DNA of 29,960 nt from a virus: the IMG/VR virus record IMGVR_UViG_3300042561_000633, positions 1-29,960 of that record, one strand, 5' to 3'. Shown here one piece after another: positions 25,310-29,960 of the stretch. The number at the start of each line of letters is the position of its first letter. Position 1 is the stretch's first letter. The translations under genes were made by a program, and so were the position numbers. The notes under the pieces are model-generated. The model searched no databases, had not been told where the DNA came from, and saw only the letters and a program-made list of their open reading frames with translations.

Positions 25310-25456
25310 ATGATGAAAAACTCCATATATGGCTGTGGCAAAAGGTGTTACAAGACCCGAAAGGAGGCACAAGAACATTGTGACAATGATCAACAACCGT
25401 ACATGTGTTGGGAGTGCGAAACATGGCACATAAAAAATAATGGAGAAAACACTTGA
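25310..25456 (+). CDS. Small zinc-ribbon-like early protein, 48 aa
   Basis: I choose the ATG at 25310. A longer frame starts at 25265, which is only 4 bases from the -7 element and would add a hydrophobic stretch. The 48-aa protein has C9 and C13 (CGKRC), C24, and C33/C36 (CWEC) followed by WH at 39-40. The last pairs look like a treble-clef or zinc-ribbon knuckle in which two Cys pairs bind zinc. Many Bacteroidota phages have a similar small CxxxC...CxxCxxWH protein, of unknown job. It is the first gene behind the early promoter. Its TGA stop is followed at once by a small hairpin and the next promoter. The long-start alternative cannot be excluded. Confidence 0.65.
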   Translation: MMKNSIYGCGKRCYKTRKEAQEHCDNDQQPYMCWECETWHIKNNGENT

Positions 25457-25483
25457 CAACCTTGCGTGGTTGTTTTATGTTTG
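25453..25483 (+). promoter_or_regulatory. Second early promoter, before the replication initiator
   Basis: TTG (25453-25455), a 20-base spacer and TATGTTTG (25476-25483) fit TTG-N20-TAnnTTTG. It overlaps the end of the small zinc-ribbon gene. Expected transcription start is near 25488, giving a leader of about 110 bases before the initiator ATG at 25601. Confidence 0.65.
25456..25476 (+). terminator. Weak hairpin at the end of the zinc-ribbon gene
   Basis: A perfect 6-bp stem ACAACC/GGTTGT (25456-25461 with 25468-25473), loop TTGCGT, followed by only TTT. It lies immediately after the stop and inside the following promoter. A partial terminator is plausible, but the T-run is short. Confidence 0.4.
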
Positions 25484-25561
25484 TAGAAATATTTCACCCC
25501 TCGTTTGTTACGAACCACAGCAAACTAGGGTTGGAAGATGGTTACAAATCATAACCAACTC

Positions 25562-25597
25562 AAAAGCTCGCAAAGTGGTTCTTGCGAGCTTTTTTTA
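25562..25597 (+). terminator. Strong intrinsic terminator/attenuator before the replication initiator
   Basis: A perfect 9-bp stem AGCTCGCAA/TTGCGAGCT (25565-25573 with 25582-25590) is extendable by three A-T pairs to 12 bp. It has an 8-base loop and is followed by seven T. It sits between the second early promoter and the initiator's ATG at 25601, so the initiator needs read-through. An upstream in-frame ATG (25538) lies before it. In the leader, GGTTA (25540-25544) and GTTGG (25530-25534) can both pair with a shared TAACCAAC segment, so alternative folds exist. Confidence 0.8.
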
Positions 25598-25600
25598 TCT

Positions 25601-26323
25601 ATGCATAATCAATATTCAATCATTCCGGCGAGCGTGTTGCTCAGTAAGGAACTATCGTCTACAGAGAAGTTGCTCATAGGCGTAATCTCAAACCTATCAA
25701 ACATCAAGGGGTATTGCTTTGCCTCAAATCACTACTTGGGCGAATGCCTTGGTATATCCAAGCATAGTGTTAGGCGGGTTATCGCCGACCTTGAGCAGAA
25801 AGGTGTTTTGGGGAGAATAGTCAAACTCAATAGTCGAAATGAGGTTGAGGTGAGATGTTTAACTATAAATACAGACGCTGATATTTTAAGCAGAACGGTC
25901 ACCCCCGAAATACCAATGTCTGAAAATGAGGAGGATGAATTTTTTGATCATACCCCTGCTCAAAAACCTGCATACCCCCTGCTCAAAAACCTGCATACCC
26001 CTGCTCAGGAATGCTCACATAATAAAAAGAATAAAGTAAAAGAAGAAAATAAGTATTCTTTCGAGCAGTTTTGGCTGGCTTACGACAAGAAGGTTGACAA
26101 GAAACAAGCACTAACTGCTTGGAACAAACTATCCGATGGCGAACGCACCCTGGCAGTTGAAGGCATGGGAAACCATAAGAGCGGTCGCGAGCGCAAGTAT
26201 TGGAAGGACCCGGTGCGATATCTTCGCGACAAAAGGTGGGAGGATGAACCGGTTAACACAAACACGAACGTAAAACAAACAAACTATAACTACGACGAAA
26301 ATGACCCAAGGAATAAATGGTAA
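25601..26323 (+). CDS. Helix-turn-helix replication initiator, 240 aa
   Basis: I choose the ATG at 25601. An in-frame ATG at 25538 would add 21 residues encoded by the terminator hairpin. The N-terminal domain (about 10-75) is a winged helix-turn-helix of the phage replication-protein kind: SSTEKLLIGVIS, then the recognition-helix region GISKHSVRRVIADLEQKGVL. A variable linker (90-150) contains the DNA repeats. The C-terminal domain (152-216) has the pattern F-x-x-FW-x-x-YDKKVDKKQA-x-x-AW and DPVRYLRDKRWEDE, common in phage initiator and helicase-loading proteins (lambda O/DnaD-like). It overlaps the primase-helicase by 23 bases, so the two are co-expressed. The likely role is binding the origin and recruiting the helicase; homology is by motif only. 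Confidence 0.8.
   Translation: MHNQYSIIPASVLLSKELSSTEKLLIGVISNLSNIKGYCFASNHYLGECLGISKHSVRRVIADLEQKGVLGRIVKLNSRNEVEVRCLTINTDADILSRTVTPEIPMSENEEDEFFDHTPAQKPAYPLLKNLHTPAQECSHNKKNKVKEENKYSFEQFWLAYDKKVDKKQALTAWNKLSDGERTLAVEGMGNHKSGRERKYWKDPVRYLRDKRWEDEPVNTNTNVKQTNYNYDENDPRNKW
25949..26015 (+). repeat. 22/23-bp tandem repeats inside the initiator gene (iteron candidates)
   Basis: Copies start at 25949 (22 bp), 25971 (23 bp, one extra C) and 25994 (partial). All share CATACCCCTGCTCA (copy 2 has one more C); the first two also share the following AAAACCTG. The unit length is not a multiple of three, so the three copies encode different peptides. It is close to two helical turns, as for plasmid and phage iterons. 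Confidence 0.8.
26019..26060 (+). other. AT-rich tract, candidate DNA-unwinding element
   Basis: By my count only 6 of 42 bases are G or C (about 14%). It starts four bases after the repeats and is purine-rich on the plus strand. Repeats followed by an AT-rich tract inside an initiator gene is the lambda origin arrangement. Confidence 0.5.
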
Positions 26324-28238
26324 GGTATCCATCTACAAAGACTTCAATGACCTGCAAGGACACACGATTAGTGTACTGGGCGCACTTGAACGAATTAGGA
26401 ACGGAAAGTCAAAGGCACTTGTCGAAAAGGCGAGGGAAGCCAAAACCAAGAAAGAGGCCGACGAGTTAAAAAAGAAGCTCCCTGCCGTTTGTTTTAGTGG
26501 GACTTTTTCCAAAAGAAAGGACTCTGACCTGCTCGAACACTCCGGATACATCGTTTTGGACTTCGACAACGTGGCGGATATGGCCCAAAAACGAAACGAA
26601 TTGTGTTCGGTGGGGTATATTACCGCAGTTTGGATTTCGCCCTCAGGAAAGGGCTTAAAAGCGCTCGTCCAAATTGAGTGGAAAACTAAGCATAAGGAAC
26701 ACTTTGATGCCCTAATGGCGGAAATGCCCGACATTGACAAGACCGGTCGCAATGTTTCCCGGCTATGTTTCGAATCGTATGACCCTGATCTGTACTACAA
26801 TCCGAATGCAGAGGTTTATAATAATTTACCTGTAAAGAAGGCTGACAGGAGGTTGCCCCAACAGATAACCACCGAGACGATTAACGATGACGACAAGATA
26901 TTCCAAAACCTGTTGACGTGGATGACATCCAAGGGTGACGCCTTCCGCGAGGGCGAGAGGAACCACTTCGTGTTCAAGTTGGCAGCAAGCTGCTGCCGGT
27001 TCGGGATGATGGAGGAAACCTGCTATGGCCTGATGATGATGCATGTCACCCCCGACTCTAGCTTTAGTCAGAAGGAGTGCAGACACGCCATACGTAGCGC
27101 CTACCGGTCTAACATGAATCAGTGGAACACAGCTGAATTCACCAAGGACCAGTTGGTTAGTAAGGCTAACCATGCGGAGATTAATATCGTAATCACCGCA
27201 GAAGATGCGGAGAATATTGCCGCAGAGGATGTGATCTATGCCGAGGAGGTAATGGAACAGGCCGCTGAGATTTACCACAAGGGCTATCAGGCGGCCATGC
27301 CACTAGGCGTCCCATTGCTCGACAAACACTTCAAGAGGGTCAAGGGGGAGTTAACAATTGTTTCCGGAATAGGAAACTATGGTAAGTCGTCGTTTATGAA
27401 GTGGGAGATGGTGTTCCGCATGGTCAAGTTTGGTGAGAAGGTTGCCATCTTCACCCCTGAGGAATTGCCGGCCGAGCAGTTCTACCATGACCTTGTAGAG
27501 ATTTATTTCGGGAAGGACTGCACACCCAACAACTACAACAGGCCGAGTTACGATGCGTACATGAAGGTGTACAAGATGATTGGGGAGCATGTCTTCATGG
27601 TGTACCCCAAGAACGTAAGCCCCACGCCCGACTACGTCAAAGAGGTGTTCCTGAGCATGATTATCAAGCACGGTGTGGACAGAGTGGTAATCGACCCGTT
27701 CAACCAGATGGCAAACGACTACACCAAGGGAGGGGGGCGAAGCGACAAGTACCTTGAGACGTTCCTGTCCGACTGCACCCGGTTTGCCCGAAAGAACAAC
27801 GTGTACTTTGACATCGTGGTCCACCCACACAAGATGAGAAAAGGAGATGACGGCAATTACCCATGCCCAGAGGTGTTTGACCTTGCTGATGGGGCGATGT
27901 GGAACAACAAGGCCGACAACATCCTGATCTACCACCGTCCACTTGCTCAGACGGCGCCGGAAAGCCCGTTATGCGAGTTCCACTCCAAGAAGATTCGTAG
28001 GCAGAAGATTGTCGGCATCAAGGGATTCTTTGACTTTGAACTTGTAAGGTCTACTCGCAGGTTCACGTTCGAGGGCGTCGATTACCTTCAACAGGCGATC
28101 GAGGGTAAATATGTACAATCTGAAATCAAACAGCCAACCGCGATAAAGCCGAACAAGAGCTGGACAGATTCGAAGGAGGTGAGGGAATGGAACGAGGACG
28201 TTGGACACCCGAACGGGTATAGGGAAGCATGGGAGTGA
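26301..28238 (+). CDS. VirE-N/BT4734-like plus DnaB-type primase-helicase, 645 aa
   Basis: Two modules are visible. Residues about 55-165 match the VirE N-terminal/BT4734-like domain found in Bacteroidota mobile elements: YIVLDFDN (83-90, acidic pair D87/D89) and ISPSGKGLKALV (112-123). A helical linker (about 190-290) carries a PriCT-like look. Residues about 330-600 form a RecA-type helicase core: Walker A GIGNYGKSS (356-364, K362), Walker B RVVIDPFN (461-468, D465), motif VVHPH (506-510) and a basic KKIRRQKIVG (563-572) likely holding an arginine finger. It would unwind, and possibly prime, phage DNA at the fork. The start lies 23 bases inside the initiator gene. The ending and the next promoter leave a 104-base gap. 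The primase activity is inferred. Confidence 0.85.
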   Translation: MTQGINGKVSIYKDFNDLQGHTISVLGALERIRNGKSKALVEKAREAKTKKEADELKKKLPAVCFSGTFSKRKDSDLLEHSGYIVLDFDNVADMAQKRNELCSVGYITAVWISPSGKGLKALVQIEWKTKHKEHFDALMAEMPDIDKTGRNVSRLCFESYDPDLYYNPNAEVYNNLPVKKADRRLPQQITTETINDDDKIFQNLLTWMTSKGDAFREGERNHFVFKLAASCCRFGMMEETCYGLMMMHVTPDSSFSQKECRHAIRSAYRSNMNQWNTAEFTKDQLVSKANHAEINIVITAEDAENIAAEDVIYAEEVMEQAAEIYHKGYQAAMPLGVPLLDKHFKRVKGELTIVSGIGNYGKSSFMKWEMVFRMVKFGEKVAIFTPEELPAEQFYHDLVEIYFGKDCTPNNYNRPSYDAYMKVYKMIGEHVFMVYPKNVSPTPDYVKEVFLSMIIKHGVDRVVIDPFNQMANDYTKGGGRSDKYLETFLSDCTRFARKNNVYFDIVVHPHKMRKGDDGNYPCPEVFDLADGAMWNNKADNILIYHRPLAQTAPESPLCEFHSKKIRRQKIVGIKGFFDFELVRSTRRFTFEGVDYLQQAIEGKYVQSEIKQPTAIKPNKSWTDSKEVREWNEDVGHPNGYREAWE

Positions 28239-28279
28239 CGAAAAAAACCATATCGGGTATAAATTTAACGATTTTTTTC

Positions 28280-28310
28280 TTGCACAAAAGAAGCATATAT
28301 GCTACATTTG
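28280..28310 (+). promoter_or_regulatory. Bacteroidota-type promoter for ssb
   Basis: TTG (28280-28282), a 20-base spacer and TACATTTG (28303-28310) fit TTG-N20-TAnnTTTG. It is followed by a 32-base A/T-rich leader before the ATG at 28343. This gives the single-stranded DNA-binding gene its own, probably strong, transcription. Confidence 0.75.
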
Positions 28311-28342
28311 CGAATATAACCAATTAATTAATCATAAAAATT

Positions 28343-28975
28343 ATGGGATTAAATCAAGGTGGTTCATCAAACCGTACTTACCTCAGCATATCTGGCGGTA
28401 AGATTGCCAAGCGAGTTGCGGAAGGCACAGCTGGATCAGTCAAGTGTACTAGTAAAGATGGTACTAAAATTCATTACGAGGAGCGTTACGCATCTCTTTC
28501 GGGCTACATCACTGACGCTTTCAAGCGTGTGTCAGAACAGGGTTACGGCGATCAGCTGTGCATTGTTCTGAAGGATGGCGACAGCGAGTATCAAATCCAA
28601 ATGCCGTGGTCTTCACGCTATTCGTCAGGGTTCTTCCTGTCAATGCCTAACATCGATGCAGGTAAGGAGATTACCCTTACCCCGTGGTCTAAGGAGATTG
28701 ACGGAAAGACTCGCACAATGCTTTACCTCCGCCACGGGCAGGAGGATATCAAGTGGGGATGGACCAAGGACAACCCCGGCAATATGCCTGAGATGAAGCA
28801 GATCAAGGTAAAGGGCCAGGTTGTGTGGGACGACTCAGAGCGCCAAGAGTTCTTTGAGAAGCATCTCAACGAGATTTTCCTTCCGCAAGTGAAGGCGGTG
28901 GGTTCTGTAAAGAAGTTGGATTCATACGCGGCGCCGGCCCCTGTCGATGACCCCGGTGACGACCTGCCATTCTAA
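28343..28975 (+). CDS. ssb: Single-stranded DNA-binding protein, 210 aa
   Basis: The protein matches the Bacteroidota phage ssDNA-binding type. A beta-rich body with GTKIHYEERYASLSGYITD (about 40-58), LPWSSRYSSGF-like QMPWSSRYSSGFFLSMP (about 85-101) and MKQIKVKGQVVWDDSE (131-146) is followed by a helical segment (about 146-165) and a linker. It ends in the acidic tip DDPGDDLPF, the classical C-terminal hook by which SSBs recruit replication partners. It protects single strands at the phage fork. Its own promoter lies directly upstream and a large hairpin follows. No Shine-Dalgarno is present. The name is functional; it is longer than E. coli SSB, and a T7 gp2.5-like fold is equally possible. 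Confidence 0.85.
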   Translation: MGLNQGGSSNRTYLSISGGKIAKRVAEGTAGSVKCTSKDGTKIHYEERYASLSGYITDAFKRVSEQGYGDQLCIVLKDGDSEYQIQMPWSSRYSSGFFLSMPNIDAGKEITLTPWSKEIDGKTRTMLYLRHGQEDIKWGWTKDNPGNMPEMKQIKVKGQVVWDDSERQEFFEKHLNEIFLPQVKAVGSVKKLDSYAAPAPVDDPGDDLPF

Positions 28976-28984
28976 TCTTAACTA

Positions 28985-29027
28985 GGGCCGTGGCGGGGGA
29001 TAAACGCAGGCAAACCCGCTGCGGCCT
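28985..29027 (+). other. GC-rich 12-13-bp hairpin after ssb
   Basis: GGCCGTGGCGGG (28986-28997) pairs fully with CCCGCTGCGGCC (29015-29026), including two G-U wobbles. It has a 17-base loop, and one more G-U pair can be added at the base. There is no T-run after it, so it is not a standard terminator. Possible roles are mRNA 3' protection, partial pausing or a protein or RNA binding site between ssb and the small paralogs. Confidence 0.7.
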
Positions 29028-29045
29028 AAACCTAAACGAAACGTA

Positions 29046-29297
29046 ATGAGTAAACAAACAGCAGTAGAGTGGTTATATAGTGAGTTGTCCAAAAATCACA
29101 TCTCAAATAATTCGATAAAAAGCAGAATTGATAAAGAAGTAGAAATTTGGAAACAAGCCAAAGCAATGGAGAAGGAGAACATAATAGAAAGTATGGGAAT
29201 TGCATTTATTGATGCGTTAAAAATACAAGAAGGGAAAAAGTCATCATATAAAGATTGGGAACACTATTACAACGAAACATACGGAGGTGACAAATGA
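29046..29297 (+). CDS. Small tandem paralog A, 83 aa
   Basis: An 83-aa helical protein. It shares its beginning (MSKQTAVEWL), middle (QAKAMEKE) and end (YYNETYGGDK) with the following gene, while the rest diverges. This pattern (TAVEWL, then QAKxMEK, then YYNETY) recurs as small genes of unknown function in Bacteroidota phages and genomes. The final codons carry GGAGGTGA, a perfect match to the 16S anti-Shine-Dalgarno, placed correctly for the next ATG. The stop overlaps the next start by four bases (ATGA). Its own start has no Shine-Dalgarno. Composition suggests a cytosolic protein; no catalytic residues are recognised. Confidence 0.75.
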   Translation: MSKQTAVEWLYSELSKNHISNNSIKSRIDKEVEIWKQAKAMEKENIIESMGIAFIDALKIQEGKKSSYKDWEHYYNETYGGDK

Positions 29298-29524
29298 GTA
29301 AACAAACGGCAGTAGAGTGGTTGGTTGACAAAATTGAAAAAAATGTTCACCACACAATAAAAATACCTAACGAGTATTTTGAACAAGCCAAAGCAATGGA
29401 AAAGGAGCAGATTGAAGAGGCTTGGGATAAAAGATGTTCTCATGGAGTTGTTTCTCAAACTTGGCATATTGAAACAAAAAATGGTGAACAATACTACAAC
29501 GAAACATACGGAGGTGACAAATGA
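29265..29524 (+). repeat. Direct repeat at the two paralog 3' ends with Shine-Dalgarno
   Basis: About 31 nearly identical bases (TACAACGAAACATACGGAGG core, then TGACAAATGAG) recur near 29267-29298 and 29494-29525. Each copy ends in a GGAGGTGA plus ATGA stop/start unit, so the unit carries its own translation signal to whichever gene follows. Confidence 0.7.
29294..29524 (+). CDS. Small tandem paralog B, 76 aa
   Basis: A 76-aa protein and paralog of the preceding gene: identical MSKQTAVEWL, shared QAKAMEKE and a shared YYNETYGGDK tail, with a divergent centre (IEKNVHHTIKIPNEYFE; WDKRCSHGVVSQTWHI). Its start is served by the GGAGG in the end of paralog A, six bases before ATG. Its own end carries the same GGAGGTGA for the DnaA-like gene, again with a four-base ATGA overlap. 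This makes a translationally coupled set. The function is unknown. Recent tandem duplication with divergence of the middle is the simplest explanation. Confidence 0.75.
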   Translation: MSKQTAVEWLVDKIEKNVHHTIKIPNEYFEQAKAMEKEQIEEAWDKRCSHGVVSQTWHIETKNGEQYYNETYGGDK

Positions 29525-29960
29525 GATACACATTTAAAGACCTTGTAAGGTTAGTCCCTGTAAACAAAAGGGCGGAGTTTACAAGAGTGTACGAGTACCT
29601 GCACAAGATTGAAAACCCACAGGAGAACGAAATACTCGAAATGGTAAGCAACTACTTTAACGTGAAACCGAGCGACATCAAGAGCGACAAGAGGTACGCC
29701 GACGTGGTTATGGCCCGGCACGTGTACATGACCACCGTAAAGGTGTGTTCCACTAAGACGCTGGCCGAGGTTGCCAAGTCGATAGACAAGGACCACGCAA
29801 CGGTTTGCCACGCGCTGAAGAACATCAGAAGAGACTACGACTTCAATGCCGTTAGGCGCCATAAGATACGCGACTACATAGCGCAGTTAGACCAAGTTAA
29901 ACAAGAACTATTATTAGACTTTTTCAATGAACGGAACCCTGATATCCTTGCCAACTACGC
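29521..29960 (+). CDS. DnaA domain IV-like protein (3' end outside window)
   Basis: The frame from ATG 29521 is open to the window end (146 codons). After a short N-terminal helical part (1-45), residues about 46-104 match the C-terminal DNA-binding domain IV of DnaA: FNVKPSDIKSDKRYADVVMARH, TLAEVAKSIDKDHATVCHAL. The DH-x-TV-x-H core (D91, H92, T94, V95, H97) is the DnaA-box recognition signature. No AAA+ ATPase domain precedes it, so this is a domain-IV-only protein. The start is coupled to paralog B by ATGA and a perfect Shine-Dalgarno. It may bind DnaA boxes to recruit or to interfere with host initiation, or act as a phage regulator. The missing end prevents a final length. Confidence 0.8.
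   Translation, partial: MRYTFKDLVRLVPVNKRAEFTRVYEYLHKIENPQENEILEMVSNYFNVKPSDIKSDKRYADVVMARHVYMTTVKVCSTKTLAEVAKSIDKDHATVCHALKNIRRDYDFNAVRRHKIRDYIAQLDQVKQELLLDFFNERNPDILANY

Noticed and set aside
25949-26015. CRISPR array
   Set aside because: Repeats are directly adjacent without spacers and lie inside a coding gene; they are tandem repeats, not a CRISPR.
27351-27935. 194-aa open frame on the minus strand inside the helicase
   Set aside because: It is antisense to the conserved Walker A to Walker B part of the primase-helicase and rich in Val/His from complementary codons; a shadow frame.
28239-28279. Terminator after the primase-helicase
   Set aside because: There are A and T runs around 28241-28247 and 28272-28278 but no convincing GC stem between them.
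1-29960. Stop-codon recoding (TAG as sense), as in some crAss-like phages
   Set aside because: None of the complete genes ends in TAG, which is suggestive, but all long genes read through full length in the standard code without internal TAG, so there is no evidence of reassignment here.
1-29960. tRNA genes, integrase, lysis genes, insertion sequences
   Set aside because: I looked for cloverleaf-like segments, recombinase or transposase motifs and endolysin/holin patterns and saw none; lysis genes are probably outside the window.

Overview
This window is a stretch of a tailed, short-tailed (podovirus-type) bacteriophage genome whose host is very probably a member of the Bacteroidota. Three lines of sequence evidence agree. 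Promoters repeatedly fit the Bacteroidota pattern TTG-N19/20-TAnnTTTG. Almost no gene has a Shine-Dalgarno sequence. Protein types and gene order (large terminase, portal, scaffold, capsid, small connector-type proteins, giant muzzle/stabilization-type protein, internal virion proteins) resemble crAss-like and Cellulophaga-type podoviruses. No tape measure, sheath or tail-tube gene is seen. Both ends are cut: an ORF of more than 1,200 codons runs off the left edge and a DnaA domain IV-like gene runs off the right edge.

Layout. Bases 1-25,188 are one block read on the minus strand, so transcription runs right to left. From its promoter at about 25.2 kb come a 71-aa GroES-like mini protein, two small unknown genes, a 267-aa tandem GroES-like protein, a 217-aa unknown, the large terminase, portal, scaffold-position protein, major capsid protein, a terminator, a 307-aa unknown, an 841-aa fiber-like protein, three connector/ring-type proteins, the 1,470-aa muzzle-type protein, and three putative internal or ejected proteins. 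Most neighbours touch, overlap by 1-8 bases or are separated by a few bases. Extra promoter elements sit before the portal and before the first internal protein.

Bases 25,231-29,960 are read on the plus strand and hold the early/replication module: a 48-aa zinc-ribbon-like protein, a helix-turn-helix replication initiator, a VirE-N/BT4734-type plus DnaB-type primase-helicase, a single-stranded DNA-binding protein with an acidic tip, two tandem small paralogs, and a DnaA domain IV-like protein. The two arms meet at back-to-back promoters whose -33 elements lie 8 bases apart and are each embedded in a short dyad.

Most notable is the replication control locus at 25.45-26.06 kb. A good promoter drives a roughly 110-base leader that ends in a strong intrinsic terminator only four bases before the initiator's ATG. 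The initiator gene itself carries 22/23-bp tandem repeats followed by a 42-base tract with 14% GC. This has the geometry of an iteron origin inside its own initiator gene, as in lambda O. Other points of interest are the two GroES-like genes, the Shine-Dalgarno-linked paralog cassette, and a long GC-rich hairpin after ssb. Functions rest on motif recognition by eye; no database search was run.
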